The notes below the pieces were generated by a model, which was not told where the DNA came from, did no database searches, and saw nothing but the letters and a program-made list of their open reading frames with translations. A DNA stretch of 12,130 bases from Candidatus Omnitrophota bacterium (GTDB lineage Bacteria > Omnitrophota > Omnitrophia > Omnitrophales > Danuiimicrobiaceae). The stretch covers positions 1 through 12,130 of the forward strand of contig JACQQP010000055.1 of NCBI GenBank assembly GCA_016206945.1, written 5' to 3'. Below, in pieces: positions 1 to 6,107 of this stretch. Both the position numbers and the translations under genes were made by a program. The first letter of the stretch is position 1. Each line of letters opens with the position of its first letter.

Positions 1-2
1 TA

Positions 3-578
3 TTACTCTCTATTCGCTACTTCATAATCTTTTACTTTAGATTTGCGAATGACCTCACCGAACCAGCTCACCCATCGTTCCTCGCGTTTCTCTTCAGGCA
101 GGTCGGCAAGAATTTTTTCACGGATTTTTTGGCTGATGATCTGTTTTCGGACCGCTTCCTCAAAATCCCGCGCGCTGGCTCTGTAGTTTTGACGGATCCA
201 CGCTTGATAAAGTTCCGGCTGAAAACGTCCATCGACTGAAAAGAGTTGTTCAATTTGTGAGCGAACTTCATTGTCGCCAACCGTGATTCCTTCTTCAGAT
301 GCTTGGCGGCTTAAGATGATGGCCTGCCAGGCGAGCGCGTGCAGTTCTTCCGTGGATAAAGGTTCGACAGCGGGTTCCGCTTTCGCACGGCTGAGAAGTT
401 CATAGTATCTGCGCATCATCAGAAATTCTTTTTGGGAAATCTTTTCGTTTCCAACAGACCCAACATAGAGAGAATCATCGCTTTTAGAAACCGTCAAGGT
501 GCCGGCTCCCCAAGCGATGAAAGCGAGCACAATCACCCAGATAATCGCTTTGATATTCTTACGGAAAAATTTAAGCAC
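3..578 (-). CDS. Membrane-anchored SurA/PpiD-type N-terminal domain protein without a PPIase domain
   Basis: A 191-residue protein if started at the GTG at 578. That start lies 6 bases after an AAGGAG at 590-585, read on the minus strand. The in-frame GTG at 584 directly abuts this ribosome binding site and is less likely; it would give 193 residues. The start MLKFFRKNIKAIIWV is a basic segment followed by a membrane helix (about residues 8-26), as in PpiD-type periplasmic chaperones. The rest resembles a SurA/PpiD N-terminal domain: VGNEKISQKEF, a helical stretch, then DGRFQPELYQAWIR. It runs straight into a tail (WVSWFGEVIRKSKVKDYEV) like the segment that follows the PPIase domain in SurA/PrsA proteins. 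No parvulin domain is present, so a holdase or folding-factor role in the periplasm is inferred, without isomerase activity. The TAA stop is at 5-3, so the gene is complete. It is divergent from the 690 gene. The fold call is by eye. Confidence 0.8.
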   Translation of the reverse strand: MLKFFRKNIKAIIWVIVLAFIAWGAGTLTVSKSDDSLYVGSVGNEKISQKEFLMMRRYYELLSRAKAEPAVEPLSTEELHALAWQAIILSRQASEEGITVGDNEVRSQIEQLFSVDGRFQPELYQAWIRQNYRASARDFEEAVRKQIISQKIREKILADLPEEKREERWVSWFGEVIRKSKVKDYEVANRE

Positions 579-689
579 ATGCACCTCCTTGCCGACGTGA
601 TATTATATGCATCATCCTTGTGTTTTAGAAGGACTTATGCTACCATGCCCCAAATTTAAATCACTTTTAAATAACCTGCAGAATGACCC
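579..689. other. Divergent intergenic region
   Basis: These 111 bases separate the divergent 3-578 and 690-1682 genes. On the minus strand they hold a strong AAGGAG ribosome binding site at 590-585 and a TATAAT at 607-602. For the plus strand only weak boxes are visible: TTGTGT at 618-623, then 17 bases, then TACCAT at 641-646. No strong Shine-Dalgarno sequence precedes the GTG at 690. No terminator or RNA gene is seen. Confidence 0.5.
602..630 (-). promoter_or_regulatory. Possible promoter for the SurA/PpiD-like gene
   Basis: On the minus strand a perfect TATAAT lies at 607-602, with a TG two bases further upstream than a standard extended -10. The hexamer 17 bases upstream (630-625, TTCTAA) matches the -35 consensus poorly. 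It is 24 bases from the GTG start at 578, leaving room for the ribosome binding site. Confidence 0.4.
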
Positions 690-1682
690 GTGAAATTCCT
701 TAAGCTATCCATTATAATTCTGTTTCTTTTGAGCCTTCTGAGCGCGGCCGTCACGTTTTATCTTTCCACCATTCGGGAAAATGAAAAAGAAAAGCGCATC
801 TACCTTGAAGGGGTAAAAATAGAACTCGAGGGGAATGTTGAAGCGCTGGAAAGGGAAAGGACAGGACTCAAGGAGAAGGTAACCAAACTTGAGTCCCAAA
901 ATCAGGATCTGACGCAGAAATTTGAAGCGGAAAAGGAAGCGCACAAGCGAACACTCGGACTGATACAGGAAAAAGATCAAAGTTTAGAGAGTCTTAGACT
1001 GGAAGCGGGTGAGGCGCAAAAGGCTTTTGAGAATGCGCAGAAGAGAAATCGGGAATTGGAACGTATCCTCGATGAGCTGGAAGCCCGTATGCGCCAGGTG
1101 GAGAGTCAAAGCACGCCGCCAGGGCCCGGAGCGGGTTATGTTGATGTCAGTGTGGCGCCGGCTCCCTCGGCGCTTGCAGCTGGCTCCCGAACCGACACAC
1201 CCCAGGTGAGTGGACAAACCGTGGTACCAACCGTGTCACCCGTAACACCGTTACCGAAACCTCCCAAGCGGCGTCGGTTCTTCCCTTTTTTAAGGTCCTC
1301 TGAAGAGAAACCAGAAGAGCCTGTTCAAGAAGGAACCCGCGAGGTTCGAGTTGAGCCTCCCACTACGAAAGAGAAAACGATTCCGGAAAGGCCGGCCCCA
1401 AAGCCGGAACTCCCTAAAATTGTAGAACCGCCGCGCAAGAGCGATCAGCGAATTGCCGCGGGCAGCGTTCTCCTGATTAACCGAAAGTATAATTTTATCG
1501 TGATCAATTTGGGGTCGCGCCAGGGTTTAAGTTTGGATGAAGTCTTACTTGTGCAGAAGGGCGGAAGTGACGTGGCCAAGGTCAGGATTGAAAAGCTTTA
1601 TGATGACTATTGTGCTGCCTATATCATTGAAGAACAAAGTGAAAATCCGATCGGAGAAGGAGATGTGGTTACGGCCGCTTAA
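690..1682 (+). CDS. Membrane-anchored coiled-coil protein with MreC-like C-terminal beta domain
   Basis: A 330-residue protein from a GTG start at 690, chosen because it places the membrane helix right at the N-terminus. Residues about 5-26 form a single hydrophobic helix. Residues about 28-137 are a charged, Glu/Lys/Arg-rich segment that looks like a long coiled coil. Residues about 140-255 are a Pro-rich linker with a basic KPPKRRRFFPF patch. From about residue 256 a compact domain begins with GSVLLINRKYNFIVINLGSRQG (residues 258-279, shown here as a motif with core F269-IVIN-L-GSR-Q-G279). The MreC encoded further along the window has FIVINKGSRDG at residues 126-136, and its order of parts (TM, coiled coil, beta domain) is the same. 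No family name is certain. An envelope-spanning structural or scaffold role is inferred. The last 20 bases overlap the next gene, so it probably heads an operon with the small genes and aroA. Confidence 0.75.
   Translation: MKFLKLSIIILFLLSLLSAAVTFYLSTIRENEKEKRIYLEGVKIELEGNVEALERERTGLKEKVTKLESQNQDLTQKFEAEKEAHKRTLGLIQEKDQSLESLRLEAGEAQKAFENAQKRNRELERILDELEARMRQVESQSTPPGPGAGYVDVSVAPAPSALAAGSRTDTPQVSGQTVVPTVSPVTPLPKPPKRRRFFPFLRSSEEKPEEPVQEGTREVRVEPPTTKEKTIPERPAPKPELPKIVEPPRKSDQRIAAGSVLLINRKYNFIVINLGSRQGLSLDEVLLVQKGGSDVAKVRIEKLYDDYCAAYIIEEQSENPIGEGDVVTAA
1653..1656 (+). promoter_or_regulatory. Ribosome binding site deciding the 1663 start
   Basis: GGAG at 1653-1656 lies 6 bases before the ATG at 1663, inside the 3' end of the upstream gene. 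A second GGAG (1659-1662) directly abuts the ATG. This favours 1663 over the much earlier in-frame ATG at 1537, whose extra N-terminal sequence looks like a shadow of the upstream gene. Confidence 0.65.
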
Positions 1683-1845
1683 TCATTCGATTGCCGAGAT
1701 TGCGAGCCCCTCTTATGTCCGCAATGACAAGCAGTACGGCGGCGTGGTTTTATCTTTCGCTTTGATTGTCAGCATCCTAAGCCTTCTCGTTCTTCTCGTG
1801 ATTCAGGTTTTGGACTTGCTCGGTTATCTCCAAATTGCCACATGA
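1663..1845 (+). CDS. Small membrane protein (60 aa) with repeat-like N-terminus
   Basis: Sixty residues beginning MWLRPLNHS. One strongly hydrophobic helix spans about residues 27-56 (starting GGVVLSFALIVS and ending GYLQIAT). The gene overlaps the upstream coding region by 20 bases and shares an ATGA overlap (1842-1845) with the next gene, so translation is probably coupled. Residues 11-22 (AEIASPSYVRND) resemble residues 483-498 of the large exported protein (AEIASP...ARND). There the peptide comes from a palindromic repeat, so part of this N-terminus may be repeat-derived. No family is recognised. A single-span inner-membrane partner of its operon neighbours is a guess. It counts as a gene because of its good ribosome binding site, the hydrophobic segment and the overlaps. 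Confidence 0.65.
   Translation: MWLRPLNHSIAEIASPSYVRNDKQYGGVVLSFALIVSILSLLVLLVIQVLDLLGYLQIAT
1696..1728. repeat. Possible partial copy of the palindromic element
   Basis: GAGATTGC at 1696-1703 and CGCAATGAC at 1720-1728 match the corresponding right-half segments of the 10554-10647 element (10602-10609 and 10638-10646). The spacing is shorter: 16 bases instead of 28. The stretch is read in the same frame, giving AEIASP in both proteins. It may be a decayed half-copy. Confidence 0.45.
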
Positions 1846-2078
1846 AACGGTCGAGCCATTCTTTTTTTGTTATAGCTTGGGCCGCATTTTTTTTCGCGGC
1901 AGCGCTTTCGCAAACTTTGGAAGCTCAACCTGCAAGAAACCGTGACGGCATTTTGGAGCGTTTGGATCGCCTGGTGAAAGAGCTTGAGGTCATTGAGAAT
2001 AAGCTAGAAGCAATTAAAGTCGATCAGGCTGAGATCGTTGAGCAAATTAAGAATTTAAAAATTTGGGTGCGCAGATGA
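1842..2078 (+). CDS. Small secreted coiled-coil protein, copy 1 (78 aa)
   Basis: A 78-residue protein whose ATG overlaps the preceding TGA as ATGA (1842-1845). Residues 1-28 form a signal peptide: basic start MKRSSHS, hydrophobic core, and a likely cut after LEAQ or nearby. There is no lipobox cysteine. The mature part is one amphipathic helix with heptad-like spacing (LERLDRLVKELEVIENKLEAI) and ends in LKIWVRR. It is a paralogue of the next gene: the ends DQAEIVEQIKNLKIWVR and KQVEIKQELDSLKIWIR match at 8 of 17 positions. Its size and single-helix form recall Braun's lipoprotein, but it lacks the lipid-attachment cysteine, so that identity is not claimed. A periplasmic oligomeric coiled coil is the likely form; function is unknown. 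Confidence 0.7.
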   Translation: MKRSSHSFFVIAWAAFFFAAALSQTLEAQPARNRDGILERLDRLVKELEVIENKLEAIKVDQAEIVEQIKNLKIWVRR

Positions 2079-2311
2079 AATTCGTTATGTGCTCCTTTGT
2101 TTTTTTTATTGTGCTCACATCCGTAATTGGAAATTCTCTCTTGGCCCAGACCTCAGAAGCCGATTTGCAGAGCGTTGATCGGAAACTTGTTCTTCTTCAA
2201 ACGAAAATGAATCGCCTCAAGACGATCCAAGAAGAGGTGATTCAGAAACAAGTTGAGATCAAGCAAGAACTCGACAGCCTAAAGATTTGGATCCGCAAAA
2301 ATCGCAGCTAG
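2075..2311 (+). CDS. Small secreted coiled-coil protein, copy 2 (78 aa)
   Basis: A 78-residue protein from the ATG at 2075, which overlaps the previous stop as ATGA (2075-2078). An in-frame TTG at 2063 would add four residues but has no advantage. The N-terminal signal peptide (MKFVMCSFVFFIVLTSVIG, cut likely near LLAQ-T) is followed by a continuous helix with hydrophobic residues at heptad spacing, ending LKIWIRKNRS. The cysteine at residue 6 lies inside the hydrophobic core and is not in a lipobox. Shared length, signal peptide, helix and LKIW ending make it a tandem duplicate of the gene before it. Its last 25 bases overlap the start of aroA. Function is unknown; a paired or hetero-oligomeric periplasmic coiled coil is plausible. 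Confidence 0.7.
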   Translation: MKFVMCSFVFFIVLTSVIGNSLLAQTSEADLQSVDRKLVLLQTKMNRLKTIQEEVIQKQVEIKQELDSLKIWIRKNRS

Positions 2312-3612
2312 AAACCCGCCCCGTTTCCAGGATTCAGGGGACGTACTCGCCACCAGGTGACAAGTCCATTTCTCATCGTCTTGCGATGTTAGGCGCGCTG
2401 GCCGATGGGCAAAGCAAATTTTCCAACTTCCTTTATTCTGAGGATTGTCTCAGTACGATCAAGGCGCTTCAAACCATGGGGGTGCCATTTGGGACGGCGG
2501 AATTTAAGGAAGGCGGCCCGATTCAAAGCGACGATCTTACCGTAGAAGGAGTTGGCCTTCATGGTCTTTCTAAGCCCCTATCAGATTTGGACTTAGGTAA
2601 TTCCGGGACTTCGATGCGACTCTTGCTTGGGATTTTGGCAGGGCAACCCTTTGAGGTGCGCCTTACGGGTGATCGGTCTCTGTGTAAGAGGCCGATGCGC
2701 CGTGTCACGGAGCCTTTAAGGAAGATGGGGGCCCAAATCACAGGACGCGAAGATGGGAATTTTGCCCCTCTCGTGATTAAAGGAGGGCCACTTTCAGCCA
2801 TCCGTTGGCAGAACAAAATTTCAAGCGCCCAAGTTAAGTCAGCGATTCTTTTAGCGGGGCTTTATGCCAAGGGAGAAACGATTGTCGAAGAAATGATTTC
2901 TTCTCGGGATCATACCGAGCGTCTGCTCGCACTTTTCGGAGCGCCGTTTCGCAAAGTCGATCGCGCCGTTTCTGTGCGGCAAGCCGAGCGACTTCGTGCA
3001 GTTCAATTTGATGTCCCAGGAGATTTTTCTTCTGCTGCTTTTTTCATTGCGGCAGCCCTTATGGTTCCTCACTCCGAGCTGGTCATCAGAGGAGTTGGCC
3101 TGAATCCAACGCGAATCGGTTTGGCCCAACTGTTACAATCGATGGGCGCAGACCTAAAGTTAGAAGTGACCCAAGATCAAGGAGAGCCCAGAGGGAATAT
3201 TTATGTTAAGTCGGGTCGGTTGAAAGGGATCACGGTTGGTAAAAATTTGATTCCTCCTTTGATTGATGAACTTCCGATTCTGATGGTCGTTTGCGCTCTC
3301 GCCGAAGGGAGGAGTGTGATCCAAGAGGCTCAAGAGCTCAGAATTAAGGAAACCGATCGGATTCGGTCGATGGCGATTGGTCTGAGTGCGATTGGAGCAA
3401 AAGTGACCGAGAGGGAAGATGGCTGCGTGATTGAGGGGATTAAGGAATTTCAAGGGGGTACCGTTTCAAGCTTTGGCGATCATCGGACGGCAATGAGTTT
3501 CTTAATCGCAGGCCTTTCTTCCAAACGCGGCGTTCTTGTAAAAGACACGGACTGTATTAAGACCTCTTATCCTGGTTTTGAAGCCGATTTAAGGAGTATG
3601 TGCGCGCCTTAG
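2287..3612 (+). CDS. aroA: 3-phosphoshikimate 1-carboxyvinyltransferase (EPSP synthase)
   Basis: AroA transfers the enolpyruvyl group of phosphoenolpyruvate to shikimate-3-phosphate, the sixth step of the shikimate pathway, in the cytoplasm. The 441-residue length is normal. Visible family motifs are GDKSISHR at 24-31, LGNSGTSMR at 103-111, GDRSLCKRPM, SSAQVKSAILLAG (S3P binding), DELP at 327-330, KETDR at 354-358 and GDHRTAM from 397. G107 aligns with the glycine (Gly96 in E. coli) whose change to alanine gives glyphosate tolerance, so the PEP pocket looks like the ordinary sensitive form. SAQVKSAILLAGL and GDRSLCKRPM are closer to class II than to class I enzymes, by eye. The start is TTG at 2287: an in-frame TGA lies at 2254-2256, no other standard start codon precedes the essential GDKS motif, and the first ATG (2386) would remove it. 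It overlaps the preceding gene by 25 bases. Confidence 0.95.
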   Translation: MDPQKSQLETRPVSRIQGTYSPPGDKSISHRLAMLGALADGQSKFSNFLYSEDCLSTIKALQTMGVPFGTAEFKEGGPIQSDDLTVEGVGLHGLSKPLSDLDLGNSGTSMRLLLGILAGQPFEVRLTGDRSLCKRPMRRVTEPLRKMGAQITGREDGNFAPLVIKGGPLSAIRWQNKISSAQVKSAILLAGLYAKGETIVEEMISSRDHTERLLALFGAPFRKVDRAVSVRQAERLRAVQFDVPGDFSSAAFFIAAALMVPHSELVIRGVGLNPTRIGLAQLLQSMGADLKLEVTQDQGEPRGNIYVKSGRLKGITVGKNLIPPLIDELPILMVVCALAEGRSVIQEAQELRIKETDRIRSMAIGLSAIGAKVTEREDGCVIEGIKEFQGGTVSSFGDHRTAMSFLIAGLSSKRGVLVKDTDCIKTSYPGFEADLRSMCAP

Positions 3613-3655
3613 GGTTTGGCTCGAGCGCTCGGACTGGTTGTAGGCATGATTGCGC

Positions 3656-3685
3656 TTGACATGAAAAGAGCTAAACTGTTAAAAT
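3656..3685 (+). promoter_or_regulatory. Sigma70-type promoter of the mre operon
   Basis: A perfect TTGACA at 3656-3661, an 18-base spacer and TAAAAT at 3680-3685 (5 of 6). It sits in the 128-base gap between aroA and mreB, about 55 bases before the mreB ATG, and is the best promoter match seen in the window. Confidence 0.7.
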
Positions 3686-3740
3686 CATTTGTTTTTTGAG
3701 AGAGTATTCTTACGTGTAACTGCCAACCTTAAGGGAGTCA

Positions 3741-4799
3741 ATGGTTTTATTAGATCAAGTTCTCGGTGTCTTTTCCAACGACATTGGTATTGACTTAGGT
3801 ACTGCTACCACTCTCGTTTATGTCAAGGGACAAGGCGTTGTCCTTTGCGAACCCTCCGTTGTTGCCATCGAACGAAATACACATCAAGTTCTTGCCGTCG
3901 GTGAAGAAGCAAAACGTATGCTGGGAAGAACGCCGGGCAACATCGTTGCGGTACGTCCGATGAAGGACGGTGTCATCGCCGATTTCGATATCACCGAAGC
4001 GATGCTCCGTTATTTTATCCGAAAAGTTCACAAACGCAGACCGCTCGTCACACCGCGTGTTGTGATCGCTGTTCCGAGCGGCATCACGGAAGTAGAAAAG
4101 CGCGCCGTAAAAGATTCTGCAGAACGTGCGGGAGCGCGGAGTCCTGTCTATTTAGTGGAAGAACCCATTGCGGCGGCCATCGGCGTTGGCCTTCCCGTTC
4201 ATGAACCTTCTGGAAATATGGTGGTAGATATTGGCGGTGGCACCACAGAGATTGCGGTAATTTCATTGGCGGGAATTGTTTTTTCCAAGAGCATTCGGGT
4301 TGGCGGCGACGAATGTGATGAAGCCATTATGAATCACTTGAAGAAAACTTATAATCTTATGATTGGAGAACGCACGGCTGAAGAGACAAAGATCAAGATC
4401 GGTTCTGCTTTTCCTTTGGAAGAGGAGACGACCATGGACGTGAGGGGGCGCGATATCCTGGCGGGCCTCCCTAAAACGATCACCGTTTCAAGTGAAGAGA
4501 TCCGGGAGGCGCTTTCGGAACCGATTTCCCAGATTTTGGAAGCCATTCGGATAACGCTTGAGCGGACTCCTCCCGAACTTTCGGCCGACCTGATTACCCG
4601 CGGTCTCATATTGGCCGGCGGCGGCGCTCTATTAAGAGGTCTTGATAAACTCATCAGTGAAGAAACAGGCCTTCCGGTCCACATTGCGGATGATCCCCTG
4701 ACCGCGGTTGCCCTTGGGACAGGCCGATATTTGAGTGACATCGGCCTTTTGAAACGCCTTTCTGTTAATACGAATAACCACAAACATTTCGAACTTTAA
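3741..4799 (+). CDS. mreB: Rod shape-determining actin homologue MreB
   Basis: MreB is the bacterial actin that forms short membrane-bound filaments and directs lateral wall synthesis. At 352 residues it is full length. The actin/Hsp70 nucleotide-binding motifs are intact: phosphate-1 DLGTATT at 18-24, the VEEPIAAAIG segment, phosphate-2 DIGGGTTEI from 163, and the adenosine motif LAGGGALLRG around 291-300. The short N-terminal stretch MVLLDQVLGVF is suited to membrane contact. An AAGGGAG at 3731-3737 precedes the ATG by 3 bases. It is the first gene of the mreB-mreC-mreD-mrdA-rodA run and sits behind its own promoter at 3656-3685; readthrough from aroA is also possible because no terminator is visible between them. 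Confidence 0.97.
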   Translation: MVLLDQVLGVFSNDIGIDLGTATTLVYVKGQGVVLCEPSVVAIERNTHQVLAVGEEAKRMLGRTPGNIVAVRPMKDGVIADFDITEAMLRYFIRKVHKRRPLVTPRVVIAVPSGITEVEKRAVKDSAERAGARSPVYLVEEPIAAAIGVGLPVHEPSGNMVVDIGGGTTEIAVISLAGIVFSKSIRVGGDECDEAIMNHLKKTYNLMIGERTAEETKIKIGSAFPLEEETTMDVRGRDILAGLPKTITVSSEEIREALSEPISQILEAIRITLERTPPELSADLITRGLILAGGGALLRGLDKLISEETGLPVHIADDPLTAVALGTGRYLSDIGLLKRLSVNTNNHKHFEL

Positions 4800-4818
4800 C
4801 GCGTAGGAGGGGCTTCGC

Positions 4819-5619
4819 ATGTGGTTCAAACGACCCCTCTTTCTCGCAGGAGCAGTGTTGTTTCCGCTCCTGATCGGCGCTACCGCTCCGCGCTATGTCG
4901 ATCAGTTGAGAACGTTCACGATTAGTTTGAGCCAGCCCTTCCTGGAACTTCAGAATCACTTTTCCGCATTTCTCGACCGCCAAATTCAGTTTCTTGCCGA
5001 GTGGCCGAAGCTTCGCATGGAAAATGAGGCCCTTCGCGCAGAGCTTCAACGAATGAAAACAGAACTCGAAGCCAGCCGCGAAATCAAGCGGCAGGTATCC
5101 CGCCTTGAAGCACTTCTTCATTTAAAAGGAAAAATTTCGGATCGCTCTGTGGCGGCTCGGGTCATCGGGCGCGATCCATCCCATTGGTCTCGGTTCATCG
5201 TGATCAACAAAGGTTCGCGTGACGGCGTTCGGAAAAATACGGTGCTGGTTCATCCTGACGGATTGGTCGGAAAAGTGGTGGCAGCTGGGCGGCATTCGGC
5301 ACGAGCGATCCTGTTGCCCGATGCTGAATCACGCGCCAGTGCCATGAACCAACGCACGCGAGACGTCGGACTGATCCAAGGGATGGGCTCTTCACGGCTT
5401 AAGATGACTTATTTGGATCGATTTTCAGATGTCCAAGTGGACGATCTCATTATCTCATCAGGGCTCGGCGGGATTTATCCCAAGGGGATTCCCATTGGAA
5501 CGGTTGAAACGGTCGTCAGCGAGAAAAATCATCTTGGACTTTATGCGCTTGTCAAACCTTTTGTCACCTTTTCCAGACTGGAAGAAGTATTATGCGTCTC
5601 TTCTCAAACCGGCGGTTGA
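4819..5619 (+). CDS. mreC: Rod shape-determining protein MreC
   Basis: MreC is the bitopic inner-membrane protein that couples MreB to PBP2 and RodA and can activate PBP2 from the periplasm. The 266 residues show a membrane helix at about 8-24, a coiled coil at about 45-95 (LRMENEALRAELQRMKTELE), and the MreC beta domains from about residue 105. The latter include VIGRDPSHWSRFIVINKGSRDG and GLVGKVVAAGRHSARAILLPD. The C-terminal half keeps the usual pattern (LGGIYPKGIPIGTVE). A strong AGGAGG at 4805-4810 lies 8 bases before the ATG, with a 19-base gap from mreB. The stop overlaps mreD by 28 bases. Confidence 0.95.
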   Translation: MWFKRPLFLAGAVLFPLLIGATAPRYVDQLRTFTISLSQPFLELQNHFSAFLDRQIQFLAEWPKLRMENEALRAELQRMKTELEASREIKRQVSRLEALLHLKGKISDRSVAARVIGRDPSHWSRFIVINKGSRDGVRKNTVLVHPDGLVGKVVAAGRHSARAILLPDAESRASAMNQRTRDVGLIQGMGSSRLKMTYLDRFSDVQVDDLIISSGLGGIYPKGIPIGTVETVVSEKNHLGLYALVKPFVTFSRLEEVLCVSSQTGG

Positions 5620-6107
5620 TTTTCGTTTTGTTGGGTTTGCTTTGGATGGAACTTTCTTTGCTGCCTCTTTTTGCCGTGGGGCGCGTTCAACCTGACTTTT
5701 TCCTGATCTTTCTTGCTTTTTACGCGTTCCGAGTGAGTTGGAAGCGGATTGTGACGCTTTCTTTTTTCGTCGGTCTGCTTCGGGATCTCGTGACGAACTC
5801 ATTTTTTGGGCTCGAAACGGCTTCGTGTGTGGGAGGAGCAATCCTCCTTCGTTTTCTCGCGCTTGAATTCGACCGCGAGAAACGCTCCGTTCAACTCGTG
5901 AGTCTGTTTGCCTTTTCGTGGGTGACGCTGCTTCTCTTTGTGCTTTTTTCTTTTTTGGTGGGGGAACGGTATCTCTTTGAGGAAGGGATCTTCGTCAACA
6001 TGTTCCTCACGGTGATTTATACGAGCGGATTTGGCTGGCTTCTGTTTCCCTTATTGGAAAAGTGGCTTAAACCTGCACTGCAGATGAGACAATATGAACT
6101 TTTTTAA
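5592..6107 (+). CDS. mreD: Rod shape-determining protein MreD
   Basis: A 171-residue integral membrane protein with about five hydrophobic segments (for example LIFVLLGLLWMELSLLPLFAV and the last one, FLTVIYTSGFGWLLFPLLE). This is the size and form of MreD. MreD partners MreC in the inner membrane and belongs to the elongasome; its biochemical job is not settled. The family has few invariant residues, so the call rests on topology and on its place between mreC and PBP2. The ATG is inside mreC (28-base overlap) with a GGAAGAAG stretch (5580-5587) just upstream, suggesting coupled translation. Its stop overlaps the PBP2 start by 14 bases. Confidence 0.9.
   Translation: MRLFSNRRLIFVLLGLLWMELSLLPLFAVGRVQPDFFLIFLAFYAFRVSWKRIVTLSFFVGLLRDLVTNSFFGLETASCVGGAILLRFLALEFDREKRSVQLVSLFAFSWVTLLLFVLFSFLVGERYLFEEGIFVNMFLTVIYTSGFGWLLFPLLEKWLKPALQMRQYELF

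Noticed and set aside
1537..1662. Upstream extension of the 60-residue membrane protein
   Set aside because: It overlaps the conserved C-terminal domain of the upstream gene; the ATG at 1663 has the good ribosome binding site.
1685..1698. A 14-base exact match (ATTCGATTGCCGAG) shared with 11035-11048
   Set aside because: About the longest match expected by chance in 12 kb; flanks differ, so it is not called as a repeat.
4349..4783. Minus-strand ORF of 144 codons opposite mreB
   Set aside because: Rich in Arg and Ser with no motif, fully within conserved MreB coding sequence; a shadow.
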